This document shows positions 27,857 to 37,095 of a stretch of DNA of 64,000 nt, piece after piece. The DNA is from Ktedonobacteria bacterium brp13. GTDB lineage: Bacteria > Chloroflexota > Ktedonobacteria > Ktedonobacterales > Ktedonobacteraceae. Within the stretch, counting starts at the first letter, position 1. Each line of letters begins with the position of its first letter. The DNA lies in the NCBI GenBank assembly GCA_015099395.1, contig AP024096.1:2232001-2296000 (forward strand), read 5' to 3'. The notes beneath the pieces were generated by a model. It had not been told where the DNA came from, made no database searches, and was given only the letters and a program-made list of their open reading frames with translations. The translations under genes were made by a program, and so were the position numbers.

Positions 27857-29659
27857 ATGGGTAGGCACCTGGGCCTTATCATAGGCGTAAATCGTTATCA
27901 AGACAGCACGTTTCGACCACTACAATGCGCTGAAAACGATGCACGCGCACTAGCTCAATGGCTAGTAAACACACGAGGAGGCAAATGGTCTCCGCCTGAC
28001 GTGCAGCTTGTCCAGGGCCAACATGCAACTAAAGAGCTTGTCGAGTCCTTGATCTCACAGATCTGCCTCACGAAAGCGGAGGCTGGTGATGTGATCCTGC
28101 TCTATTTTGCGGGACATGCGTTTATCGATGAGCGGAGCGGTGAGGGCTATATCGCCCTGACCAACTCTCGCTACCAGGATACCAACACCAGCTTGAGTCT
28201 GCTCTCCTTCGCACAACATGTGATGGCACGCAGCGCGGCAGCACAGATTCTCTGCATAGTAGATTGCTTCCAAACGGGACAGATCTGGAATATGCGTCGC
28301 ACGTCAACCTTTGACGCAAAGCCGCTGCTAGGTCCGACCGTTCTGAGTATGCTTCAGGCACAGCCCAATCGATTACTGATGACCTCATGTCGTGGCAACG
28401 ATTACGCGCCAGAGGTCGGAGAGCGTGGTCTGGGCCTCTTGATGCATAGTATGGTGATTGGGCTTACCGGTCCCGCAACCGATGCAGTCAGCGGGCAGGT
28501 GACGCTACAAAACCTGCATAGCTATCTTTTCAACACCCTTGGCGAGCAACAGCGTCCCCAACTCTTTGGACAGCCACAGATACCATTTGTCATGGTTGGA
28601 GAGCTGCCTGACAGTCCTGCAACCAGCGCTTTTGTGGACCCACAACCAGTGGGGGCGGCAGGAGTAGGAGTACCACCAACGCCTATCTTCCATCCCACTT
28701 TGCCAGGAAAGCAGGCAACCGGCAATCTGCTCAGGCAAGCGGCCCCTTTCGCAAGTACAAGCACATTAACGCCTCAACCAGGCAATGTGCCGCAATCACC
28801 TGCGCCAAATCCAGCGGCAGCCGCACAGCAACAGACGATACTCCAACAGGCTCAGCAGTACTATCAGGAACAGAACTATGAGAAAGCGTTTGACCTGGTC
28901 GAACAGGCTCTACGTATAGCACCACAGGACAAGGATGCTCTTATTTTGAAGGGACAGCTCCTTGGAACAGCCGGGCGCTACAACGAGGCACGTCAGACCA
29001 TCGAGCAGTTGCTCCAGGTAGACCCCAACAATGCCATGGGTTGGAGTATGCGAGCAGTCGTCCTGAGCAATCAGGGCCACTACAAGCAAGCGCTAGAGTC
29101 TATCGAGCGCTCTCTCGAGTTGGATGCCCAGAATCCTGAGTCGTACGCGATCAAGAACAATATCACGGAGAGTATGGCGCTGGCTGAGAGTCAGGCAAAA
29201 GGGAGCTCAGCCACTGGTAAGTTTAAGCTACCAGTAGAGCGTACAAGCACAGGGAAAGCCTTCTGGAGAGGTCTTGGACTCCATATCCTGGGCATTCTCA
29301 TGGGCGGCATTGGCTTTGCTCTGCTGAGCGTTGCAAGCATCCCGTATCCTGTAGGATTGGTCGTAGCTAGCCTGGGACTCGCAGTGTTGGTCGTCAACGC
29401 GACACGAGGAGCCTTCCGCTATGGCATACTCTTCCTCGTGCTGACGGTGCTTATAGCAGTGATAGGACTGGCAGGACTCTTTGGCCTGTACAAACAATCA
29501 ACGATCCTTTTTGATCAGTTGAGCGTCCATCCATCGTTGCTGCGACCAATTACGTTCGTTTTGCTCTGGCTGATCGCAGCAATCACCCTGCCACTGATCG
29601 GCTCGCTCGGTGGATTGATCAGTCGAGCAGTCGCAGACGGCAAAAAAAGCAAGCAGTAA
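27857..29659 (+). CDS. Caspase-family protease (C14) with TPR repeats and membrane helices
   Basis: A 600-residue prokaryotic caspase-like protein. Residues 5-220 are the peptidase C14 domain with catalytic His87 (YFAGHAF) and Cys137 (IVDCFQTG), so it is predicted active. A Pro/Gln-rich linker (about 225-320) leads to three TPR repeats (about 325-430, starting QQAQQYYQEQNYEKAFDLVEQ). After a short basic stretch, four hydrophobic segments (about 465-590) anchor the C-terminus in the membrane. The ATG at 27857 follows AAAGGA at six bases; the frame opens eight codons earlier without support. Such proteins act in programmed death, signalling or phage defence in other bacteria; the substrate here is unknown and no partner gene is adjacent. 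Confidence 0.82.
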   Translation: MGRHLGLIIGVNRYQDSTFRPLQCAENDARALAQWLVNTRGGKWSPPDVQLVQGQHATKELVESLISQICLTKAEAGDVILLYFAGHAFIDERSGEGYIALTNSRYQDTNTSLSLLSFAQHVMARSAAAQILCIVDCFQTGQIWNMRRTSTFDAKPLLGPTVLSMLQAQPNRLLMTSCRGNDYAPEVGERGLGLLMHSMVIGLTGPATDAVSGQVTLQNLHSYLFNTLGEQQRPQLFGQPQIPFVMVGELPDSPATSAFVDPQPVGAAGVGVPPTPIFHPTLPGKQATGNLLRQAAPFASTSTLTPQPGNVPQSPAPNPAAAAQQQTILQQAQQYYQEQNYEKAFDLVEQALRIAPQDKDALILKGQLLGTAGRYNEARQTIEQLLQVDPNNAMGWSMRAVVLSNQGHYKQALESIERSLELDAQNPESYAIKNNITESMALAESQAKGSSATGKFKLPVERTSTGKAFWRGLGLHILGILMGGIGFALLSVASIPYPVGLVVASLGLAVLVVNATRGAFRYGILFLVLTVLIAVIGLAGLFGLYKQSTILFDQLSVHPSLLRPITFVLLWLIAAITLPLIGSLGGLISRAVADGKKSKQ

Positions 29660-29674
29660 TACAGCAAACAAAAA

Positions 29675-29747
29675 AGCAAGCAGAGACGTCTCTGCTTGCT
29701 CGTAGTGGTCTTGCGGGAGGGCAACTGATATTCAGTTACCCTCCCGC
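29675..29747. terminator. Pair of convergent terminators
   Basis: A 26-base perfect palindrome (29675-29700, AGCAAGCAGAGA arm) preceded by AAAAAA, then GCGGGAGGG(C)AACTGA with its complement (29713-29747) followed by TGCTTTTCC. They lie between the convergent caspase and ABC-F genes and can serve both strands. Confidence 0.7.
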
Positions 29748-29768
29748 CGTGCTTTTCCTGGCATAGCA

Positions 29769-31727
29769 TCAACTAACCAGATCCGACAACTGTTCCCACT
29801 CAGCAACTAACTCCTCGACGCGCATCTTCGCCTGCTCATAGTCCGATGAGAGTTGCGTCAACTGATCTGCGTTCCCGGTCAGCGCGGCCTGAGAGAGGGC
29901 ATCTTCCAGCTCCTTCACATAGGCTTCAGCCTTCTCGACGTCGCGTTCTACATCCTCTACGCTACGCAGCTTCACCCTACTTTTCTTACCACTGCCCTTG
30001 CTCGCTGGTTTCGCAACCTCTTTCTGTTTGGCGGGCTGCGCCTTCTGAGCCTTCAGCACCGTCTCCTTGCCATTGCTGGAGATGATCTGCTGGTGACGTG
30101 TACGGTACTCGGTATAATTTCCCATAAAGGGAATGAGCGTCCCGTCCTCGATGGACCAGACCTTGGTCGCCAGGCGGTCGATAAAGTAGCGATCATGCGA
30201 GACGAAGAGAAGTGTACCATCGAACTCGCCCAGTACCTCTTCTAGAAACTGGCGCGATTGCAGATCAAGGTGGTTCGTAGGCTCGTCAAGCACCATCAGA
30301 TTAGAGCCCTGTAAGGTCAACTTGGCGATTGCGACCCGGCTCTTTTCACCACCGCTCAGGGCGCGAATCGGTTTAAAGACGTCATCGCCCGAGAAAAGGA
30401 AACGTCCAAGCATACTCCTGGCTCCCTCTTCACTGAGCGCACTTACCATACGGATCTCGTCGACGATAGTACGATCCATATTCAAACCATCGTGCGTCTG
30501 AGAATAATACCCGACACGGACACTATTCCCAATGTGGATATTCCCCTTGACCGCCGGCAGCTCACCAATCAGCGTACGCAGCAAGGTCGTCTTGCCCGCT
30601 CCGTTTGGCCCGATCAGACCGACCCGGTCACCGCGCAGAAGCTCCAGGTCTTCTATCCGCACCAGAACTTTCGGCTCAAGACCAGCCTCCGCTCGCTCAC
30701 GGCCATTCGCACGTGCGCCATAGCCCGCCTCAAGCTTATTGGTTGAGATCACGATCAGTCCACTATCGATCACCGGTGTGAACTCAAAGTTCATTTCGGG
30801 CATATCCTGTGGACGCTCGACACGCGCCATGCGGTCGAGCAATTTCTGACGTCCACGTGCCTCGCGACTCCGCTGACCAGCCTTATAGCGGCGTATAAAC
30901 TCTTCCGTATGTGCAATGTATGCCTGCTGTGCCTCATACTCACGAGCACGCCGCTCCATGCGCTCTTCACGGAGATCAAGATACTTTGTATAGTTGCCGG
31001 GGTATTCTTCGATACGCTCGAAGGCAAGCTCGATGGTACGCGACACAACCTTATCGAGAAAATAACGGTCGTGGGCCACAATCACCATCGCACCATGCCA
31101 GGCGTTGAGATACTCCTCCAGCCACTCCAATGTTGCCAGATCAAGATGGTTTGTAGGCTCGTCGAGTAGCAAGAGATCCGGCTCTTGCAAGAGCAACTTA
31201 CCAAGCGCGGCCCGCGTCTGCTGACCTCCACTGAGCTGCATCACCGGAGCTGCCTGTTGCTCTCTTGAGAAGCCCAGACCATCCAACACCTGATCGACTT
31301 TATGCTCGTAGGTATAGCCACCCGCATGCTCTAAACGCGCCTGCAACTGATCGTAGCGCTGGAGAATACGGCCATGGAGCTCTGCATTATCTTGAGCCGA
31401 TGCCATCTCTAGAGCCAACGCATTCAGTTCATGCTCCCATTCGCGCAACTGAGCAAAAACAGAGACCATCTCCTCGCGCAATGTATGCTCTGGTTGAAAG
31501 TCTGTCACCTGCGTCAGATAGCCGATCCGTGTATTCCGCGCGATCGCTATCGAGCCCTCATCCGGCTCTTCACGACCCGCGAGGAGATTCATCAAGGTAG
31601 ACTTACCCGCACCATTAGGTCCGACCAGACCGATACGATCATGCGCCTCAATCTGAAAATTGAGGCCAGCAAAGATACGTTCAGCGCCAAAAGATTTCCC
31701 GAGATTAATAATACTTACAATTGGCAT
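29769..31727 (-). CDS. ABC-F family ATPase
   Basis: A soluble tandem ABC protein of 652 residues acting on the ribosome as a translation factor or antibiotic-protection factor. Domain 1: GPNGAGKST and LSGGQQTRAALGK, DEPTNHLDL. The linker (about 240-310, rich in Arg, ERMERRAREYEAQQ) is the P-site tRNA interaction motif region. Domain 2: GPNGAGKTT, LSGGEKSRVAIAK, DEPTNHLDL. A basic linker and a C-terminal coiled coil (about 575-650) resemble Uup/YdiF subfamilies. The ATG at 31727 is five bases from AGGTGAG; GTG at 31733 overlaps it. No transmembrane partner, consistent with ABC-F. Exact subfamily not resolved. Confidence 0.9.
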   Translation of the reverse strand: MPIVSIINLGKSFGAERIFAGLNFQIEAHDRIGLVGPNGAGKSTLMNLLAGREEPDEGSIAIARNTRIGYLTQVTDFQPEHTLREEMVSVFAQLREWEHELNALALEMASAQDNAELHGRILQRYDQLQARLEHAGGYTYEHKVDQVLDGLGFSREQQAAPVMQLSGGQQTRAALGKLLLQEPDLLLLDEPTNHLDLATLEWLEEYLNAWHGAMVIVAHDRYFLDKVVSRTIELAFERIEEYPGNYTKYLDLREERMERRAREYEAQQAYIAHTEEFIRRYKAGQRSREARGRQKLLDRMARVERPQDMPEMNFEFTPVIDSGLIVISTNKLEAGYGARANGRERAEAGLEPKVLVRIEDLELLRGDRVGLIGPNGAGKTTLLRTLIGELPAVKGNIHIGNSVRVGYYSQTHDGLNMDRTIVDEIRMVSALSEEGARSMLGRFLFSGDDVFKPIRALSGGEKSRVAIAKLTLQGSNLMVLDEPTNHLDLQSRQFLEEVLGEFDGTLLFVSHDRYFIDRLATKVWSIEDGTLIPFMGNYTEYRTRHQQIISSNGKETVLKAQKAQPAKQKEVAKPASKGSGKKSRVKLRSVEDVERDVEKAEAYVKELEDALSQAALTGNADQLTQLSSDYEQAKMRVEELVAEWEQLSDLVS

Positions 31728-31880
31728 AAACACTCACCTGTATATAAAAAAGCATGAAGTGGATTTTTTAGTTATTGTGTGGCATACATCTGAGCTAGCG
31801 TATCACATCCAGGCATTCGATGCAAGAGATTAGGTGCACGGCACAGGCTTTCCAATCCTAATAAACGGGACAGTTACCGG

Positions 31881-31956
31881 TGAGCAAGCAATCGAGAGTA
31901 TCGTGACATCTCCCCATGGCTTCTCATCCTCACGAATAGTACAGCTTGCTTGCTCA
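31881..31956. promoter_or_regulatory. Separated inverted repeat upstream of the PAS kinase
   Basis: TGAGCAAGCAA (31881-31891) and its exact complement (31946-31956) are 54 bases apart in the 330-base gap between the divergent ABC-F and kinase genes. A regulator site or a long stem is possible. Nothing else is visible in the gap. Confidence 0.35.
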
Positions 31957-32057
31957 GTAAATATATCACATCATTATAGGAGACTTCTTGATGTCAGAGT
32001 AGGGAAGCATCTTCCTCACCAGGGATGGGGCCATGTGAAAGGGATAGCTACCGCAGT

Positions 32058-34634
32058 ATGCCTCATGCAAAACAGACCAGGCGTGTCACTCGTGCGTCGC
32101 GTGATACGCTCATACGCATTCTTGAGACGCTTCCCGGTGCCTTGTTTTTCATCGATGAATCCGATACCATTGTGTATGCTAATGCGAATACACAGACGTT
32201 CACCGGAGCACCAGCCGAGGAAAGCCTTGGGAATCTCTTCTGGCGCGGCGCTCCCCAACTGGTAAGCACGTCGCTCTACCAGGCCGTCCAGAAGACCAAA
32301 CAGACCCGAGAACCAACCGAAGTGCAATATGTTTCTCCCGTCACTAACATCTGGCTGCACGTCTCTCTCTCTCCTACAGATGAGGGCCTCGCGATCTTTT
32401 TCCATGAACATCAGGAACCACCGCACCTCCAGGATGCCTTTAGCCGGAACGAACAGATGTATCGGGATCTGCTGGAAGGCTTCGTTGACGGAGTCACTAT
32501 CGTGACCCCCGATGGGTTGGTCCTCGACATCAATCAGCGCCCCCTGACAGATGCACACCTCCGGCGGGAGGAGGCGATTGGCAAATCGTTGACCGACCTG
32601 CCTGCATGGTCCTCTGACCCGGCTGTCCAACAGCAAGTGCGCGCAGCCATTGCACGAGCCAGCCAGGGAGAAATCGTGCGCTTTGAGGCCAGAATCCATC
32701 CACGAGCCGATCTGTCTCTGGACATTTTGACGACGATTACCTCCCATCGTGATGCCAGCCAGCAGGTCGAGTATCTCATCTGTGCAAGTCAGGATATCAC
32801 TGAACACAAGCACGCTGAAGACAAACTGCGTACTCTGGTCGATGCTCTCCCTCAGTTGGTCTGGATCGCGGGACCTGATGGGTCTGTCACCTACAACAAT
32901 CAACGCTTGATCGACTATCTGGCGATGACCCTCGAACAGACCGAAGGGAATGGCTGGCTGGCGGGTGTGCATCCTGATGACCGGCAACGGGTATGGGCGG
33001 CGTGGCAGACCTCCATCCAGACAGGCGTGCCCTATGAAGTGGAAATGCGCTTACAAGACGGCACCAACGGAGCGTATCGTTGGTTTCTTGTCCGAGGCGT
33101 ACCGCAGAGAAATGCACAGGGCAAGATCCTGCATTGGTTTGGCTCCAACACCGACATCGAGGACCAGAAACAGGCTGAACAGAAAATCAAAGCCAGCGAG
33201 GCGAACTGGCGCGTGCTGGCCGAAACGGTGCCACAGCTCGTGTGGACGACACGCCCCGACGGCCAGCAAGAGTACGCGAACCAGCGCTGGTGTGACTACA
33301 TGGAGCTCACGCTTGAACACATGCAAAGCGACAGATGGGCTCCTCTCCCGTTCATCCATCCCGATGATCGTGAAGGCAACCGAGCGCGCATACAGCATGC
33401 CCTGGACACAGGAGAAATGTTTGAGCATGAAGAGCGTCTCAGAAATGGTCAGACGGGAGCGTATCGCTGGTTCTTAACTCGTGCGCTCCCGGTACGTGAT
33501 GAAACAGGCCAGATCGTCAAGTGGTTTGGCACCAGTACCGACATCGAAGACCAGAAACGGACGGAGGAAGCCTTGCGCCAGAGCCAGGAGCAAGTGCACG
33601 CCCTGATGAACTCCAGCATTATCGGGATCTTTCTCGCCGAGGGGGAGAATATTGTGGACGCCAACGACACCTATCTGCGCATGACCGGCTATACACGCAA
33701 AGACCTGTGTGAAGGGCGCGTGAACTGGATGCACATGACGCCTCCAGACTATCTGGCTCGTACCCTGCAAGCTCATCAGGAACTTGCCACCCAGCAGCAG
33801 ATGACTCCCTATGAGAAAGAGTACGTGTGTAAAGATGGCAGTCACCTTCCTGTGCTCGTGGGCGGCGTCGCAGTCCAGCATCATCCGTTCCAACACATTA
33901 ACTTTGTGCTGGATAATTCCGCCCGCAAGGAACTGGAGCAACGCAAGGATAATTTTATCAGCATGGCCAGCCATGAATTCAAGACACCACTCACCTCAGT
34001 GAAGATGCAAGCTCAACTGGTGAGCAGGCGCCTGGTCAAGCAAGGGCTTCACGAGGCTGCCACAGCGCTTTCCAGGATGGAGGGGCCCATCGAGCAACTT
34101 GAACGTCTGATCGGAGAGTTGCTTGATGTCTCCAAGATCCAGGCAGGCAGGCTCGAGTACGTCCAGGAGCCAGTGGACCTCGACGCGCTACTGCAGGAGA
34201 TCACCGACACGATGCAACAAATCAATCCGAGCCATACCCTTGTGGTGCGTGGCGCAGTACAAACCAGCCTGATGGCGGATCGAGATCGGCTGGGACAGGT
34301 CTTCACCAACCTGATCAGCAATGCCATCAAGTATTCTCCCGGCGCAGAGACGGTTGAGATTGACCTGAGCGCCTCCCCGGAGACGGTCACAGTCAGTGTC
34401 CGCGATCATGGTCTGGGCATCCCGCGAGAGCTGCATGACAAGATTTTTGAGCGCTTCTATCGGGCAGCTAATCCCAAGAAGAGAACGATCCCCGGTTTGG
34501 GCATGGGGTTGTACATTGCGACGGAGATCGTCCACCGTCATGGGGGAACCATCACCATGGACAGTGCAGTTGGGGAAGGATCGACCTTTACGGTGACCCT
34601 ACCCCTCTGTGAGGTACAACACACTTCAAGGTAA
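32058..34634 (+). CDS. Multi-PAS sensor histidine kinase
   Basis: A cytoplasmic hybrid-free histidine kinase of about 858 residues with no membrane segment. Five PAS/PAC units can be followed: about 20-115, 130-260, 262-385, 390-510 (these two share YRWFL and WFGS(N/T)TDIEDQK and look like an internal duplication) and 515-630. Then HisKA with SMASHEFKTPL and HATPase with N box, DHGLGIPRE and GLGMGLYIATEIV. No response regulator is adjacent, so the partner is elsewhere. The start is uncertain: ATG at 32058 (chosen, AAAGGGA 13 bases upstream) or ATG at 32025. Confidence 0.82.
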   Translation: MPHAKQTRRVTRASRDTLIRILETLPGALFFIDESDTIVYANANTQTFTGAPAEESLGNLFWRGAPQLVSTSLYQAVQKTKQTREPTEVQYVSPVTNIWLHVSLSPTDEGLAIFFHEHQEPPHLQDAFSRNEQMYRDLLEGFVDGVTIVTPDGLVLDINQRPLTDAHLRREEAIGKSLTDLPAWSSDPAVQQQVRAAIARASQGEIVRFEARIHPRADLSLDILTTITSHRDASQQVEYLICASQDITEHKHAEDKLRTLVDALPQLVWIAGPDGSVTYNNQRLIDYLAMTLEQTEGNGWLAGVHPDDRQRVWAAWQTSIQTGVPYEVEMRLQDGTNGAYRWFLVRGVPQRNAQGKILHWFGSNTDIEDQKQAEQKIKASEANWRVLAETVPQLVWTTRPDGQQEYANQRWCDYMELTLEHMQSDRWAPLPFIHPDDREGNRARIQHALDTGEMFEHEERLRNGQTGAYRWFLTRALPVRDETGQIVKWFGTSTDIEDQKRTEEALRQSQEQVHALMNSSIIGIFLAEGENIVDANDTYLRMTGYTRKDLCEGRVNWMHMTPPDYLARTLQAHQELATQQQMTPYEKEYVCKDGSHLPVLVGGVAVQHHPFQHINFVLDNSARKELEQRKDNFISMASHEFKTPLTSVKMQAQLVSRRLVKQGLHEAATALSRMEGPIEQLERLIGELLDVSKIQAGRLEYVQEPVDLDALLQEITDTMQQINPSHTLVVRGAVQTSLMADRDRLGQVFTNLISNAIKYSPGAETVEIDLSASPETVTVSVRDHGLGIPRELHDKIFERFYRAANPKKRTIPGLGMGLYIATEIVHRHGGTITMDSAVGEGSTFTVTLPLCEVQHTSR

Positions 34635-34761
34635 AACGTGGATATGTAGGATTGAATTCAGTCAACCTACAACATCATCGTCCATGTGCCAGGTACGATG
34701 GATACGACCATTACAAACATCACAACGCACCTTACACTAACTATGATAGAATGGAAGAGGA

Positions 34762-34790
34762 TTGGATAGTATAATTTCATATGTTATACT
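34762..34790 (+). promoter_or_regulatory. Promoter of the pyrE-like gene
   Basis: TTGGAT (34762-34767), 17-base spacer, TATACT (34785-34790), giving a leader of about 32 bases that contains the ribosome site. A TATAAT at 34770-34775 lies inside the spacer. Confidence 0.6.
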
Positions 34791-34828
34791 AAAACAACAA
34801 ATCCTCCTTTGCCAGAAAGGAAACTCAG

Positions 34829-35500
34829 GTGGCGAAAGAGCAATCTCTCGATAATTTGTGGTTGGCTCAGACCCTGTTTGATCTTGGTGGCGTACAATTT
34901 GGCAATTTCACAGTCAGTGAATCTGCCGTCAGTTCGCCGATCTTCATCAACCCCAAGGTTTTAATCAGTAACCCAACCGCACTCCGCGTTGCCAGCAAGC
35001 TGATGCAACAGGAAATTGATTTAGCACAAACACGGCGTCGACCACGTGTCCATCCGTTTTCGACCATCGCAGGCGTCCCTGTTGGCGGCTTGCTGCTGGC
35101 GACTGCGTACTCACTGGAGACGAATATACCGCTGATCTACGCCCGCAGCCGACCCGAAGGGACCGGCAAACGTGGCATTGAAGGCAACTACAATAAGGGC
35201 GATACGGTCATTCTCATCGACGACTTGATTACTCGTGGTAGCAGCGTTCTTGAAACAACGAAGCTACTGGAAGAGAATGGACTCGTAGTCAAAGATGTTA
35301 TTGTCCTGATAGATCGTGAACATGGCGCGGCAGAACGTCTGCATCGCCATAATCTCAATCTCATTAGCATCTTAAAACTCAATGTCATGCTTACTCACTA
35401 TATGTCCAGGGGCATGATCACGGAAGAAACGTATCGCATTTGCGCGGAGTATTTACGCAGCAAACAGAGCGAGAACGATAATAACGCGCTCGAATTGTAG
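34829..35500 (+). CDS. pyrE: Orotate phosphoribosyltransferase-like protein
   Basis: Type I phosphoribosyltransferase of 223 residues, probably OMP synthesis in the pyrimidine pathway (orotate + PRPP). The PRPP loop VILIDDLITRGSS carries the acidic pair; AGVPVGGLLLATAYS is the GxPxGG pyrophosphate loop region, and IYARSRPEGTGKR fits the RxxxKxHG-like flexible loop with a degenerate Lys/His pattern. An insert around residues 60-75 (QTRRRPRVH) is unusual. GTG start, AAGGA nine bases upstream. Other pyrimidine genes are not nearby; a specialised PRTase remains possible. Confidence 0.75.
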   Translation: MAKEQSLDNLWLAQTLFDLGGVQFGNFTVSESAVSSPIFINPKVLISNPTALRVASKLMQQEIDLAQTRRRPRVHPFSTIAGVPVGGLLLATAYSLETNIPLIYARSRPEGTGKRGIEGNYNKGDTVILIDDLITRGSSVLETTKLLEENGLVVKDVIVLIDREHGAAERLHRHNLNLISILKLNVMLTHYMSRGMITEETYRICAEYLRSKQSENDNNALEL

Positions 35501-35537
35501 CAAGCGTTTAAACCACGTCACAGCCCACAAGCAGACT

Positions 35538-35594
35538 ATAGCAACGAGGAGGCTCCTGCATTGATAGCAGGGATGCCTCCTCGTTGCTATTTTG
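35538..35594 (+). terminator. Rho-independent terminator of the pyrE-like gene
   Basis: A 16-bp perfect stem (35538-35553 with 35575-35590) followed by TTTT. Confidence 0.9.
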
Positions 35595-35710
35595 TAACCA
35601 GGCACTTGCAGCCCACGAATTGCACAACGAGGATGATGGAGCTTCATCTCTTCGGAATTCCAACCACCTTCCCCAAAAGAGTTGCATATTTATTCAGTAT
35701 ATGTTAAGAT

Positions 35711-35736
35711 CTTAATATTAACATCCTAATATTAAG
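35711..35736. promoter_or_regulatory. Probable MarR operator
   Basis: CTTAATATTA (35711-35720) and its exact inverse TAATATTAAG (35727-35736), separated by six bases, directly upstream of the marR ribosome site AAGGAG. The arrangement fits autorepression; an additional TTAAG half-site precedes it at 35704. Confidence 0.65.
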
Positions 35737-35750
35737 GAGTTCATACTGCG

Positions 35751-36185
35751 GTGGATAACTCTCTTGCCTATCTCTTAGGCAAACTCATGTTCGAAATAGA
35801 CCGCGCAGCTGATCAACTGCTGCAGACAGATGTGGGCATCTCGTACAGGCGTTTTCTCTTCCTGACCGTCCTGCAACATAGTGGTACTGTCACCCAACAT
35901 GAGTTGGCAGTCGCCCTGGGTTATAGCGATCCTGCCGTCAGCACGATGCTTGTGGAGCTTGCCAAGGACGACTACATCCAGACGACAAAGAGCCCGGAGC
36001 ATGGTCGCAAGCGTCTCGTTACCATCACTGCGAAAGGAAGCGAGGTGGTAGCAAAAGGGAGACAACTGCTGGACTCGCACTTTGACCAGCTTATGGTAAT
36101 CGCCGACGTTGATGCCCAACACTATCGTGAACTCACCGAACGGTTGCAGCAGGCCCTGATTACTAAATTGAAGAAGGAGAAATGA
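35751..36185 (+). CDS. MarR-family transcriptional regulator
   Basis: A dimeric winged-helix repressor of 144 residues. Helix-turn-helix about residues 50-75 (TQHELAVALGYSDPAVSTMLVELAKD), wing about 85-98 (TTKSPEHGRKRLVTITAKG with the conserved D/E-x-R-x-R-like pattern). GTG start, AAGGAG 11 bases upstream. The stop overlaps the start of the following hydrolase by four bases (ATGA), so both are co-translated. The hydrolase is probably controlled by, and may act on or near, the ligand. Confidence 0.85.
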   Translation: MDNSLAYLLGKLMFEIDRAADQLLQTDVGISYRRFLFLTVLQHSGTVTQHELAVALGYSDPAVSTMLVELAKDDYIQTTKSPEHGRKRLVTITAKGSEVVAKGRQLLDSHFDQLMVIADVDAQHYRELTERLQQALITKLKKEK

Positions 36186-37048
36186 TGACCACGAGTCACG
36201 TGAGCACAGCCACAAACACTACCCACGCCGTGCTATCCCGGGATGGGGCTAAGATTAGCTATCTCACCATGGGAAGCGGGCCATCGGTTCTTGTTATTCC
36301 CGGCGCACTCTCCATAGCTGCTGATTACGCTGCCTTCGCGAGCGCTCTTTCCGAACATTTTACGGTCCACATCATCGAACGTCGCGGGCGAGGTAGGAGC
36401 AGTCCACAAGGCGATGATTACAGCATAATCAAAGAACGTGAGGATGTGCTCGCCTTACAGCAAGAGACCGGTGCGTCCTTTCTCGTTGGACACAGCTTCG
36501 GTGGACTCGTGGCTCTGGAAGTCGCCCGCAACAACCAGGCCATCACCAAAATAGCTATCTACGAACCTGGCGTGTCTATTGATGGATCTATCCCAATGGA
36601 CTGGATGCCTGGCTACAAGAAGAAGCTCGCCGAGAAAAAATATCTCGATGCCTTTGTTGAGTTCTCACTCAGCGTCGGCCCTGAGCGCGCACGCAACACA
36701 CCTCCCTGGCTCATGAAGCTGCTGCTTCCGCTCTTCATCAGCGCCCACGAGCGGAAGCTGATGCTAGGACTCCTCCCCGAAAATCTGCGCGAGCATCAGG
36801 AAGTGGCTCGGCTTGACAGTAGTTATGAAAACTACCGAGAAATACCAGCCGATGTCCTTCTCATGTATGGGGGGAAAAGCGATACCACATGGGTAGATAT
36901 GTCCATGGAGCGGCTTGCAGCGGTACTACCGCGCTCTGAAACGAAGGAATTTCCAAAGCTTGACCATTTTGGCATCGACAAAAAGGCACCACGAGAGGTT
37001 GCCAGGCTCGTCAGTGCATACTTTCTGAAGCAGCAGACTACACACTGA
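36182..37048 (+). CDS. Alpha/beta hydrolase co-transcribed with MarR
   Basis: A cytoplasmic 288-residue hydrolase of the alpha/beta fold. VIPGALS is the oxyanion region, GHSFGG the nucleophile elbow (Ser about residue 104), Asp in LMYGGKSDTTWVD and His in FPKLDHFGIDKK complete the triad. The cap (about 125-200) is helical and rich in Lys and Leu. Comparable proteins act as esterases or lipases on small molecules. It overlaps marR by four bases. Confidence 0.8.
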   Translation: MMTTSHVSTATNTTHAVLSRDGAKISYLTMGSGPSVLVIPGALSIAADYAAFASALSEHFTVHIIERRGRGRSSPQGDDYSIIKEREDVLALQQETGASFLVGHSFGGLVALEVARNNQAITKIAIYEPGVSIDGSIPMDWMPGYKKKLAEKKYLDAFVEFSLSVGPERARNTPPWLMKLLLPLFISAHERKLMLGLLPENLREHQEVARLDSSYENYREIPADVLLMYGGKSDTTWVDMSMERLAAVLPRSETKEFPKLDHFGIDKKAPREVARLVSAYFLKQQTTH

Positions 37049-37095
37049 TGCAGCATGTGGGCTGTCGCTAAATTCATTAACTACGCTAAGGTCAA

